Source: an uncultured Myxococcales bacterium
Lineage (GTDB): Bacteria > Myxococcota_A > Polyangia > Polyangiales > Polyangiaceae
Direction: 5' to 3'
Length of the DNA: 64,000 bases
NCBI GenBank assembly: GCA_937902985.1
Contig: CALFNG010000446.1
Location: forward strand, 1-64,000
The translations under genes were made by a program, and so were the position numbers. The notes below the pieces were generated by a model. The model was given only the letters and a program-made list of their open reading frames with translations. It did no database searches and had not been told where the DNA came from. Positions 7,813-15,766 of this stretch are shown here, piece by piece. The first letter of the stretch is position 1. Each line of letters begins with the position of its first letter.

Positions 7813-8472
7813 AGCGCCCTTCGGCCGGGCCCACACCCCGAACACGTAGTTGCCGGTCCCGGTCCCGTCGACTTCGACCTTGAAACGAAAGTCGCCGTCG
7901 GCGTCGATGCACCAGTTCTTGTCGGACTCGATGATCGCGACCGGGCCGTTGGTCTTGTCGTCACCCACGAGATCGCCGTTGGCGCGCTCGATGAGGATGT
8001 CGAGATCCTGGATGGAGCCGTCGGCCACCCCGAAGAACCGGTAGCAGAGGCCACCCTGGATCTTGACAGCGAACGTGTCGCGCTTGTCGTGCAGGTGATG
8101 AAGCTTGCCGATGATCGGCTTGACGTATTGAACCGACCCGGTCGGGCCACCGCAGCTCGAGACGAGCGCTTCGTAATCCTTCTCGGCGTCCCCCGAGATG
8201 CGCACCGTCTGCCAGCAGTCCCGGTCCGAGGCGGTCGCCCTGGGAAACGAGGGGCGACTGTCTTTGCCGAAGAGCGGCGTCATCGTCTCCGGGTCCCGTA
8301 GCTCGGCAGGGTCATCGTAGGCCTCCGGCGCTGGGGCCGCGGGCCCTGGAACGGCCGCCGTGACGACCGGTGGCGACGGAGCTGGCGCCTCCTGAGCGAC
8401 GGCCGCGGGTGGTGGAGGGTTGCTGGCACATGCAGCCGTGAGCGCGAAGACAGCGAAGATCGATGAACGCAT
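7786..8472 (-). CDS. Hypothetical lipoprotein
   Basis: 228 residues. The signal peptide ends at TAAC (Cys15), giving a probable lipoprotein. A Pro/Ala-rich linker (about 18-55) precedes a compact C-terminal domain with FGKDSRPSFPRA, DRDCWQTVRISGD, CYRFFGVADG and NWCIDADGDF. The C-terminal part resembles a small beta-sandwich that would sense or bind something, but I do not recognise a family. Three cysteines could pair in the periplasm. The last 27 bp overlap the tail of the convergent Cys-rich lipoprotein gene. Confidence 0.75.
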   Translation of the reverse strand: MRSSIFAVFALTAACASNPPPPAAVAQEAPAPSPPVVTAAVPGPAAPAPEAYDDPAELRDPETMTPLFGKDSRPSFPRATASDRDCWQTVRISGDAEKDYEALVSSCGGPTGSVQYVKPIIGKLHHLHDKRDTFAVKIQGGLCYRFFGVADGSIQDLDILIERANGDLVGDDKTNGPVAIIESDKNWCIDADGDFRFKVEVDGTGTGNYVFGVWARPKGALKATVAAR

Positions 8473-8715
8473 AACCGCTCATGGTGACATGGAAGAGCCG
8501 TCAGGCGCGCTTACGTATCAGGACCGTTCGTTCGATTTCGAACACCTTTTCCTTCACCTTCGCCTCGGGGGAAACCTTACCCAACTCGCTCTCTAGACAA
8601 CACGCGATGTACATCCCTCGTAGACCAATCCCGCGACGACGGCCGAGATGACGCCAGTGTAGGACAAATCGCACCTTACGAGATTCTTGACCAACATCAA
8701 CGTGCGAAATGCCGA

Positions 8716-10062
8716 TCAAGCGCAGCAGAACTCGTGCACCAGGTCGGCGAGGACGCGCAGCCCCCAGGCAAAGCCTTCCACTGGAATTCGCTCGTCATGC
8801 CCGTGGTAGAGGCTCGTGAAGCTCATGCCCTTCGGCATCTTGACCGGCGAGAACCCGTAGCAAGTGGCGCCGAGCCGGGCGTACGCGTGCGAGTCCGTGA
8901 AACCGGGGATCATGAACGGTACCGCGACCGCGCCTGGATGGTGCGTCTCGATCGCGCGACCGATCGCCTCGAAGAGCGGCGTGTCCGTTCGAAAGACCTG
9001 ACCCTCGTGTTGCTCTAGGACGGTGACCTTGAGGTCGTCGCCGACGACGCGCTGGATCTCGGCGAGGAACGCGGCGACGGTCTGGCCGGGCAGCATGCGC
9101 CCGTCGACCAGAACGCTGGCAGACGAGGGGATCACGTTGACCTTGCGGCCGCCCTTGAGCACGGTCGGCGACGCCGTGTTCCGGAGGAGCGCCTCGAGGG
9201 CGATGGCCTGCTCGGGATCCTGCCCGCGCACGAGCTTCAACAGCAGGCGGGCGAACGCGGGCTGCACGAGAAGAGGCGCCGCTCGCTGCGCGAACGCCGG
9301 CGCTCGATGGGCGAGGCTGCGCACGAACGTCTCGACCACGGGCACCGAGTGGAACGGAAGGCGAACGGTGCCGAGGGCCTCGATCGCCCGGGCGATTCGA
9401 ACGACCGCGTTGTCGCGTCGAGGCATCGAGCCGTGGCCTGCCGTTCCGTGCGCCGTCAGCTCGAACCAGCAGATGCCCTTCTCGGCCACCTGGATCGGAT
9501 AGTAGACCGCGTCGCCCACGTAAAACGTGTACGCGCCGATCTCGTTTAGAACGTATTCGGCGCGAACGAGCTCCGGGTGCTTCTCGACCAGAAAGCGTGC
9601 GCCGTGCCTCGACCCGGCCTCTTCGTCGGCCACGGCCGCGAAGATCAGGTCACGTTCGAGCGCGAGCCCCGCCCTCTTGAACATGAGAAGCGTCATGAGG
9701 CTCATCGCCACCATGTTCTTCATGTCGACCGCACCGCGACCCCAGATGCAGCCGTCGTGTTCTTCGCCCCCGAAAGGGTCGTGGCGCCAGTGCTCTCGCT
9801 CCACGGGCACGACGTCGAGATGGCCGTTCAAGAGCAGCGGAGGCTTGCGACCGGACCCCGACAGCCGCGCAATCAGGCTGGCACGCGTGGGTTCGCTCTC
9901 GACGATCCGGTACGGAATGCCCTCGTGGTCGAGCACTCGCGCCAGGTAGTCCGCCGCCGCGCGCTCGTTGCCGGGCGGGTTCGTCGTGTCGATCCGCAGG
10001 AGTTCTTTGAAGTGAGTCAGTGCTTCGGCAGTGACCGCGTCCCAATCCGTCGAGAAGCTCAC
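8716..10062 (-). CDS. M20 family metallopeptidase
   Basis: 448 residues from GTG 10062. This start avoids the 98-bp overlap with the upstream gene that the longest frame would give, and it matches where M20 proteins usually begin. The zinc and catalytic residues are in place: HLDVVPV (His81), GRGAVDMK (Asp113), ADEEAG (Glu147/148), and a distal SHAY. The HGTAGHGSMP dimerisation-lid motif is also present. Family members are di-zinc carboxypeptidases or deacylases (CPG2/ArgE/ACY1/DapE group); the length and GFTDSHAY suit the CPG2/ACY1 side. No signal peptide is seen, so it is cytoplasmic, probably in peptide or acyl-amino-acid turnover. Same strand as the barrel gene, 43 bp downstream. Confidence 0.9.
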   Translation of the reverse strand: MSFSTDWDAVTAEALTHFKELLRIDTTNPPGNERAAADYLARVLDHEGIPYRIVESEPTRASLIARLSGSGRKPPLLLNGHLDVVPVEREHWRHDPFGGEEHDGCIWGRGAVDMKNMVAMSLMTLLMFKRAGLALERDLIFAAVADEEAGSRHGARFLVEKHPELVRAEYVLNEIGAYTFYVGDAVYYPIQVAEKGICWFELTAHGTAGHGSMPRRDNAVVRIARAIEALGTVRLPFHSVPVVETFVRSLAHRAPAFAQRAAPLLVQPAFARLLLKLVRGQDPEQAIALEALLRNTASPTVLKGGRKVNVIPSSASVLVDGRMLPGQTVAAFLAEIQRVVGDDLKVTVLEQHEGQVFRTDTPLFEAIGRAIETHHPGAVAVPFMIPGFTDSHAYARLGATCYGFSPVKMPKGMSFTSLYHGHDERIPVEGFAWGLRVLADLVHEFCCA

Positions 10063-10105
10063 GGCCCGCAACGTAGCCGGCCTCGCGAGCGCTCGCGAGG
10101 CCGGC

Positions 10106-11422
10106 TCAGAACGTCTGACCCGCAGCAAAATAGGCTCCGATGGGGCTCGCGTCGGGCGACCAGGCGATGTCTGCGCGAAGAACGAAGGTCTCTCCCGATT
10201 CAAGGCGGAGACCGCCGCCGGTTCCGTACTTCAGCCCGATCCCCCGCCCGTCGAGCGCTGGCTGCGACGACGTGTCCGCCCACACCCGGCCGCCGTCGAA
10301 GAAGACGACGAACCCGAAGCGGAGCGGCTTGCCCAGCGCGTGAAACGAGAAGAGCTCGTTCCGGAGCTCGATATTTCCGAAGAGCTTCACCTTCCCGTAG
10401 TAACGCTGACCCGGAATCCCCCGCACGCCGTTGGGGCCGCCGAGGGCATACGTGTCATCGAAGCGCGACAGCTCGTAGAAGGGCGGCCGCCCGACCATGA
10501 TGTCGCCGACTCCGCGCATCGCCAGCGTCACGTCGTCGCGCCAGATGGGGACGAACACGCGCGACACGACGCTCCCCTGCCCGTACCTGTACGGGAAGGC
10601 TTCGGTGCCGCCGGGGCTCACTTTGATCATGGCTTCGTGGAACGATCCCCGATGGCTCGAGACCTGGCTGTCGCGACTGTCCCATTGCACTCCGTAGCTG
10701 AACACCGCGAGCCCCCCCGGGCGCGTCGGCCCGATGAGATGCTTCACCTCCGGGCTCCCGGAGTCGATGTCTTGCTCGAGCTTCGAGCCGGGCACGATCT
10801 GGAGCCAGCTTTGCGTGTATCGCGCGCCAGCAAGCGCGGCCACGTGGTCGGCGACTCGCCATCGGAGCTGGACGTCGACGGCGGGGTGCACGCGCCCGTA
10901 CCACGCGTAGGAGTCGGATACGCTGGCAGGCTTCGACGGCGACGCGTTGCCCAGCCCGTAGTATCCGAGCGTGGACTCCCACGTGTACGAGGGGCGCACT
11001 TCGAGCTGCATTCCGCTCCCGAGAAATCGTGGGACGGTAATCTTCATGTAGAAATCCTGGAACGGGACCTGCCAGCCTTCGTTCGAATGCTTGAAGGAGA
11101 CGAACGCCGCGGACTCGATGTTCCAGAGGTATGGGTCCGCTCCGCGGCTGACCCTCGCCAGGTCGCTGAACTCCCCGATACCGATCCCGATGTCGCTCGT
11201 GCCCCCGATGATCGGAATGATGTTGAACTCGCTCTGATCGCCTTTCGTACAAGCCGCTTGCGCTGCCATCGTGGTTCGGTCGCTCGAGTTCAGCGGGTTG
11301 TCGGCCCGCGCGTGCGCAGACAGTGCCAGGACGGTGCACACGCCGCCCGCGAACGACGCGCGGCGCGACAGCGGCGTTCGTGTCGCGCCCGTCGCGACGG
11401 CTGCGCGCAAGGCGCGCCTCAC
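10106..11422 (-). CDS. Omp85/TamA-like outer-membrane beta-barrel protein
   Basis: 438 residues from GTG 11422. That start overlaps the upstream stop as GTGA and puts a signal peptide (about 10-40, ending AHARA) at the N-terminus. The body is aromatic-rich alternating beta strands. The C-terminal part carries the bacterial-surface-antigen (D15) pattern: LGGPNGVRGIPGQRYYG (the VRG-Y/F loop), FGNIELRNELF, FVVFFDGGRVW, and a terminal Phe. POTRA domains are short or absent, so this is a reduced Omp85 protein rather than BamA. Its tight coupling to an AsmA/TamB-like gene suggests a TamA-TamB-like lipid or protein export pair across the periplasm; this is inference from context. Confidence 0.82.
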   Translation of the reverse strand: MRRALRAAVATGATRTPLSRRASFAGGVCTVLALSAHARADNPLNSSDRTTMAAQAACTKGDQSEFNIIPIIGGTSDIGIGIGEFSDLARVSRGADPYLWNIESAAFVSFKHSNEGWQVPFQDFYMKITVPRFLGSGMQLEVRPSYTWESTLGYYGLGNASPSKPASVSDSYAWYGRVHPAVDVQLRWRVADHVAALAGARYTQSWLQIVPGSKLEQDIDSGSPEVKHLIGPTRPGGLAVFSYGVQWDSRDSQVSSHRGSFHEAMIKVSPGGTEAFPYRYGQGSVVSRVFVPIWRDDVTLAMRGVGDIMVGRPPFYELSRFDDTYALGGPNGVRGIPGQRYYGKVKLFGNIELRNELFSFHALGKPLRFGFVVFFDGGRVWADTSSQPALDGRGIGLKYGTGGGLRLESGETFVLRADIAWSPDASPIGAYFAAGQTF

Positions 11423-13164
11423 CGTTCGCGAGACGCGTTGGTTCGAAAAGCGGCCGTCTGCGCTTCGAACCAAGGCTGCGCGTTGAAGAGCACCACTTCG
11501 GTTCCTCCGTCGCCCGAGCGAACGCCCGCATGCACCGGACCCGCCTCGAGCAACATCGCCCACTCCTTCCAGCTGGCCAGCCTTTCGAACTCGAAGTCGA
11601 CGCTCGATCCTTCGGACCGGGCCTTCACCGATCGAACCTCGAAGACCGACGGTCGAGCCTGGATCTCACCCTCGACCCGCAGATCGTTCGTGGGCACCGC
11701 GTCGATGAGCCAGCGCGGGAGCGGCGTCACCTTCGCGAGGAACGCGCTCACCGGCGACGCGTCTTTTGCAGTCGCCAGCGTGAGCGCACGGAAGCGCGGC
11801 GCGCCGCCGCCGAAGGCCAGACGGGCATCGGCGAGAGCAACCCGGACCCACCAGCCCGACGCGCGCTCGTCGCCGCGCGCCCCGGGACGCCCAGGGGGCC
11901 CGGCCGTGAAGGCGGCCGTCGTGCCGGACAGGTCGACCACGGAGTTTCGCGCCTTCGCCTCGAGGTCGAGCTTGAAGACCCCCGTGAGGGTCTCGTCGCC
12001 GGTTTGAAGGGTCAAGGTCGGCGCCACGATAGCGACATGACCCGCGGCGGACCGCGCCGCAATGTCAACCACGGCATGAATGCTCGCCGTCGCCCGCTTG
12101 GCTTCGAGATCGAGGCCGTCCGGCAACGGGAGGAGCGCGCGCATCGGCTCTCGACTTTCCAACGCGGCCTCCGGAATGTCGAGGGTCACGGTGGACGCCG
12201 TGTGGTCGGCGACGACGTGGGCCGCTGCGGGCTCGATGGCCCATGCGGCCAGCAGCCCCTTCCCCCCCGAACCGCCGAGATGGTCGATCAGCGCCGCGCC
12301 CCGCAGCGCGCCGCTCAGGTCGGCGTCGAGAGCAAGGTGATCGACGATGGCACCCGCCCCGGCGTCGCGCATGTCGACCGGGTGAATCGTGACCATCATG
12401 GTCCCGTGAAGGTCCAGGGCGAGCGGCGCATCTGCGCCATGAAGTAGGTTCACGGAGCGGAGATCGATCGCCGCCGGCCCGACCTCGAGCCGCCGGAGAG
12501 GTCGGAAGAACCACCGGCCTTCCATCCGGACATTTCCCGTCGCCCTCGCGGCGTCGATCCACACCTCCCGAACGTGCTCGGCGACGACGTCGTCGAGCTC
12601 GATCGACCACAGACGGTAGTCGGCGTCGGTCAACGGCGGGGGGCGCGGCCCGACCTCGGCTCGCGGTGGGTCGAGGAACCCCGGAACCGGCGGCAAGGCG
12701 CTCGCGGCCGGCGTGACTTCTTGAAGCCGCTGCCGGAGCCGAAGGCTCAGGCCGTCGCCGCGCACGTGGCTCGCGTGAAAGCGTCGGCGCACGAGATCGA
12801 GGAACGACTCGCGAAAGTCGCAGTGATCGATGGCGAGTAACCACTCGACGCTGCTGTCGCGCCCACGAATGGCGAGCCCGTCGGCGTGAATCTGCCCGGG
12901 CCACGGCGAGTAGGCCGAGGCGTACTCGACGCGCAGGGCGCCGGAGTCAGCGGTGATCGCATCGCGAAAGAGGCGGGTACGGAGGAAGACGTTCATGGAA
13001 ACGAGGTACAAAAGCGTCACACCGGCGAGGACGACCGCCACCCATCCTGCGCCCACGCCCACGCGACGACCCACGCGAAGGAGCCGCTCGCGGCGAACGC
13101 GGCGCGAACTCGCCTCGTCGCGTGGGTTCTCCGGATCCAGATGCAGCGGATTGCTCAAGGTCAC
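11419..13164 (-). CDS. AsmA/TamB-like periplasmic protein
   Basis: 581 residues. A basic N-terminus is followed by one transmembrane helix (about 38-60). The rest is a long periplasmic region of repeated amphipathic beta strands (for example GALRVEYASAYSPWPGQIHA, DGLAIRGRDSSVEW and IDLRSVNLLHG), typical of AsmA-like bridge proteins that carry phospholipid between membranes. It is shorter than TamB. The stop TGA (11419-11421) overlaps the barrel gene start. The first gene of this minus-strand run, it faces the 13.2-13.5 kb spacer, where its promoter should lie. Confidence 0.72.
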   Translation of the reverse strand: MTLSNPLHLDPENPRDEASSRRVRRERLLRVGRRVGVGAGWVAVVLAGVTLLYLVSMNVFLRTRLFRDAITADSGALRVEYASAYSPWPGQIHADGLAIRGRDSSVEWLLAIDHCDFRESFLDLVRRRFHASHVRGDGLSLRLRQRLQEVTPAASALPPVPGFLDPPRAEVGPRPPPLTDADYRLWSIELDDVVAEHVREVWIDAARATGNVRMEGRWFFRPLRRLEVGPAAIDLRSVNLLHGADAPLALDLHGTMMVTIHPVDMRDAGAGAIVDHLALDADLSGALRGAALIDHLGGSGGKGLLAAWAIEPAAAHVVADHTASTVTLDIPEAALESREPMRALLPLPDGLDLEAKRATASIHAVVDIAARSAAGHVAIVAPTLTLQTGDETLTGVFKLDLEAKARNSVVDLSGTTAAFTAGPPGRPGARGDERASGWWVRVALADARLAFGGGAPRFRALTLATAKDASPVSAFLAKVTPLPRWLIDAVPTNDLRVEGEIQARPSVFEVRSVKARSEGSSVDFEFERLASWKEWAMLLEAGPVHAGVRSGDGGTEVVLFNAQPWFEAQTAAFRTNASRER

Positions 13165-13474
13165 GTCTGCCGTGCACGGCGTGGACCGCTTCTCCCCAGG
13201 CGACGACGCTGAGGCGACGAGGACGAGACTGAGGCGACCAGGCCGAGGCGACGCGTGTCGAGGCGGTGCCTCGACGATGCGCGCGGTCCACCGGGGCCCG
13301 ACCGCCCGATTGGCGCCCGATTGGCGCCCGATTGGCGCCCGATTGGCGGTCGACGGCCCGACGGAAAATCACCGCTCTTTTGTGTATGACGTGACGCGCA
13401 AACCGCCGCCCTTCGATCACTTGACATTCAGCTTTCGCAGATGCCGAACGCATGCAAAGATAGGCAAGCATCAT
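13165..13474. other. Divergent intergenic region
   Basis: 310 bp between the AsmA-like gene and the serine recombinase. It holds degenerate copies of GCTGAGGCGACGAGG (13200-13255), an 11-bp tandem repeat (13303-13346) and one perfect TTGACA (13421-13426) with no convincing -10 at 16-18 bp. No gene is visible. Confidence 0.6.
13303..13346. repeat. 11-bp tandem repeat, 4 copies
   Basis: CGCCCGATTGG is repeated four times without error, followed by a diverged CGGTCG. The period is close to one helical turn, so any protein bound to each copy would sit on the same face. It lies in a divergent promoter region. Confidence 0.92.
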
Positions 13475-14179
13475 ATGCCACGTGGAACTCATTCACCCCG
13501 CGGTGCGATCGCCTACGTGCGGCGCGCTTCCACATCAACCGCCACGTCGGAAACGGCCCAGCGGCGCGCCATCCGGCTGTGGGCCAAGCGAGAGAAAACG
13601 GGGGTACTTGGCTGGCATGTCGACGCGGGCGAACAATCCCGCATCGAAGAGCGCCCGGCCATCATGCTGGCTCTGGCATCTCTGACGGCAACCGGCGCCA
13701 AAGTGCTCTGCGTCGCCGAGCCGAGCGCCCTCGACCGAGCGGGCTATGCGCGCCTGGTGGTGGAGCACCTCGCGCGGCACGTGGGAGCGCGCGTCGTCTA
13801 TGCCTCGCCCGCGGGTCGCGACGACGCGTGTCCCCCGGAAGTCGAGAGCGCTCTCGGGGCCCACGAGCGAATGCTCCTGCGCCTGAGGACCATGACCGCC
13901 GCCGAATTGAAGCGGCCCCGCGGCGCCCTCTGGGGGCGCTGCCCGTGGGGTTATCGTTTTTCGCCCGACGGCATGCAACTCGAGCCGTTCGAGCCGGAGC
14001 AAAACGTCATCGCCGTCGTGCGGCATATGCGCCTGAGCGGTCTCAAGCTCCGCGAGATCGCCGACGAGCTCCGCCGTTCGGGTGTCGTCGGCCGAACCGG
14101 GAGGCCGCTCGGTATCACCCGGATCTTCGAACTCCTCGACCAGGGCCGCGGAAGCCGCGCCAAAGCTCTCCGCGCGTGA
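13475..14179 (+). CDS. Small serine recombinase (resolvase/recombinase family)
   Basis: 234 residues from ATG 13475. The N-terminal catalytic domain has AYVRRASTST (candidate nucleophile Ser19 or Ser21), ETAQRRAIRLW, then WHVDAGEQSRIEERPA and a LDRAGYAR arginine segment. The C-terminal half matches the Recombinase domain: WGRCPWGYRFSPDGMQLEP, then LKLREIADELRRSGVVGRTG and a closing TRIFELL. It lacks the zinc ribbon and coiled coil of large serine integrases, so it is an abbreviated form widespread in Polyangia. No inverted repeats or transposase accompany it. A role in inversion or excision is possible but nothing here shows a target site. Confidence 0.8.
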   Translation: MPRGTHSPRGAIAYVRRASTSTATSETAQRRAIRLWAKREKTGVLGWHVDAGEQSRIEERPAIMLALASLTATGAKVLCVAEPSALDRAGYARLVVEHLARHVGARVVYASPAGRDDACPPEVESALGAHERMLLRLRTMTAAELKRPRGALWGRCPWGYRFSPDGMQLEPFEPEQNVIAVVRHMRLSGLKLREIADELRRSGVVGRTGRPLGITRIFELLDQGRGSRAKALRA

Positions 14180-14254
14180 GATCTCCGCCGACCAATCCGG
14201 GCGACCTTCTCGGCAACGGAGGTCGCTCGAGGTCGCCCGGCCCTGCGCAGCCGA

Positions 14255-14401
14255 CTACCCGAGTAGCGTGTACGGGGCGCCGCGCTCGAGCGCCCGCTTG
14301 TATGCCGGACGCCCGTGGATGCGCTCGAGAAATGCCATGAGCTTCGGCCGGGTCGCGTCGAGACCGCGCCGCGTGGCGGCGCCCTCGACAGGAAAACTCA
14401 T
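14255..14401 (-). pseudogene. C-terminal fragment of a glutathione S-transferase
   Basis: A 48-codon frame begins MSFPVEGAATRRGLDATRPK and ends with the GST signature -FLERIHGRPAYKRALERG- and PYTLL. This is the last helix region of theta/beta-class GSTs. The thioredoxin-fold N-terminus, with the glutathione site, is absent and the upstream sequence is low-complexity GC. A relic. Confidence 0.7.
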
Positions 14402-14460
14402 CTTCGGCGGCGGGGGGAGCGGTGCCGCCAAGCCGCTGCGCGGCGGCGGCGGCGAGCCGC

Positions 14461-15669
14461 TCAGAATCCGGAAACCTGTGGAAACGGCGGGCCCGGCTTC
14501 GCGTAGAGGTACCCTTGCACCAGATCGCACCCGAGCGCCTTGACCTTCTCGCTCTCCTCGATGACCTCGACGCCCTCGGCGACCACGCGCATGCCCATCT
14601 CTTTGCAGAGCATCGCCATCGAACCGATGAGGCGCTGACGGATCTCCGACGTGTGAACGTCTCGCACGAGCGACATGTCGAGCTTCACGATCTCGGGGCT
14701 CAAGGCGACGAAGCTGGACAGCCCCGCGTAGCCGGCGCCGAGGTCGTCGATCGCGATGCGGAAGCCGTGGTACCGGAGGACCGCGACCCGCGCCTGGATG
14801 TCTTTCACGTCGTCGATCGCCGATCGCTCCGTGATCTCGAGAACCACGCGGCTCGCTATCTTCGTGAGCGCGGCGTCGGCCTCGAAGAGCGCCTTGTCGA
14901 GCAGATCGCGCGGGTGAAGGTTGATGAAGAGGAGGCAGTCGTCGGTCGGCGCACGCGCGAACGCCTCGGCCGACAGGTGCCGGACACGCGCGCCCAGCTC
15001 GTCGAGCCGCGAGAGGCGCTCGGCAGCCTTGAGCACCGCGCCCGGATGGGGCAGCGAGGGCTCGCGTGACCGCATGAGGGCCTCGTATCCGAAGATGCGC
15101 TGCCGCTTGGTGTCGAGGATGGGCTGGAAGGCCATCCACATGCTCTCGAGCGCGCGATCGAAGCGCGTCTGGAGCCCGGCCCGATCGCCGGCTTGCATAT
15201 CTTCTTCGCCGCCGAGCAACTTCAGCGCGTCGCGTTTGATCTGCGCCATGCGATGCAGCCGCGAGGCTTGCTCGACCGCCTTCAGAAGAACATCGCTGGG
15301 CGTCGGCTTCTGGAGGTACTGAATCGCGCCCAGCGAGACGGCCTCCATGGCCGTTTCGACCGTGGGCTCGCCGGTCATCAAGATCACGGGCACGTCGAGA
15401 TCGTACGCGCGGATCACGGACAGAAGCTCGACCCCGCTCATGGCGGGCATCTGGATGTCGCTGAGAACGACATCGAACGGCAGTCGCATGATCGACTCGA
15501 CCGCCGCGCTCCCCCCGTCGACGGTCGTCACCTCGTAGCCAGCAGCCTCGAGCACGCGGCTGATCATGCGACCTACCGCGAGGTCGTCGTCGACGACGAG
15601 GACGGTGCCTTGCTTCGTGATTGCGCGCGCGGGCTTCTCTGATTTCACGGCGATGGTTTGCGTCGCCAT
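14461..15669 (-). CDS. Response regulator with EAL c-di-GMP phosphodiesterase domain
   Basis: 402 residues from ATG 15669. The receiver domain (about 20-140) has the acidic cluster DDD (27-29), phospho-acceptor Asp71 in LSDIQMP and the lysine in QKPTPS. The EAL domain (about 165-400) is complete: YEALMR, the Asn in FINLHP, EITERS, IDDLGAGYAGLSSF, VKLDMSL, AEGVE and QGYLYAKP. It should hydrolyse c-di-GMP to pGpG under control of receiver phosphorylation. No histidine kinase is adjacent, so its partner lies elsewhere. It appears monocistronic, with 97 bp to the next gene. Confidence 0.93.
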   Translation of the reverse strand: MATQTIAVKSEKPARAITKQGTVLVVDDDLAVGRMISRVLEAAGYEVTTVDGGSAAVESIMRLPFDVVLSDIQMPAMSGVELLSVIRAYDLDVPVILMTGEPTVETAMEAVSLGAIQYLQKPTPSDVLLKAVEQASRLHRMAQIKRDALKLLGGEEDMQAGDRAGLQTRFDRALESMWMAFQPILDTKRQRIFGYEALMRSREPSLPHPGAVLKAAERLSRLDELGARVRHLSAEAFARAPTDDCLLFINLHPRDLLDKALFEADAALTKIASRVVLEITERSAIDDVKDIQARVAVLRYHGFRIAIDDLGAGYAGLSSFVALSPEIVKLDMSLVRDVHTSEIRQRLIGSMAMLCKEMGMRVVAEGVEVIEESEKVKALGCDLVQGYLYAKPGPPFPQVSGF

Positions 15670-15766
15670 GAGAGCTTCACGCTCGCTACTACCCCCCTCG
15701 CTCCTGAAACGACCGCCGGTATCCAACTCATCAACCGTACGCCGGTCGCCTCGAGCCAGGAGACCT

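Noticed and set aside
8501-8719. 72-codon minus-strand frame between lipoprotein and M20 gene
   Set aside because: Starts with TTG inside the M20 stop codon, has odd composition and no family; lower GC content there suggests plain regulatory sequence.
13475-14179. Serine recombinase as part of an insertion sequence
   Set aside because: No terminal inverted repeats, no target duplication and no second transposition gene flank it.
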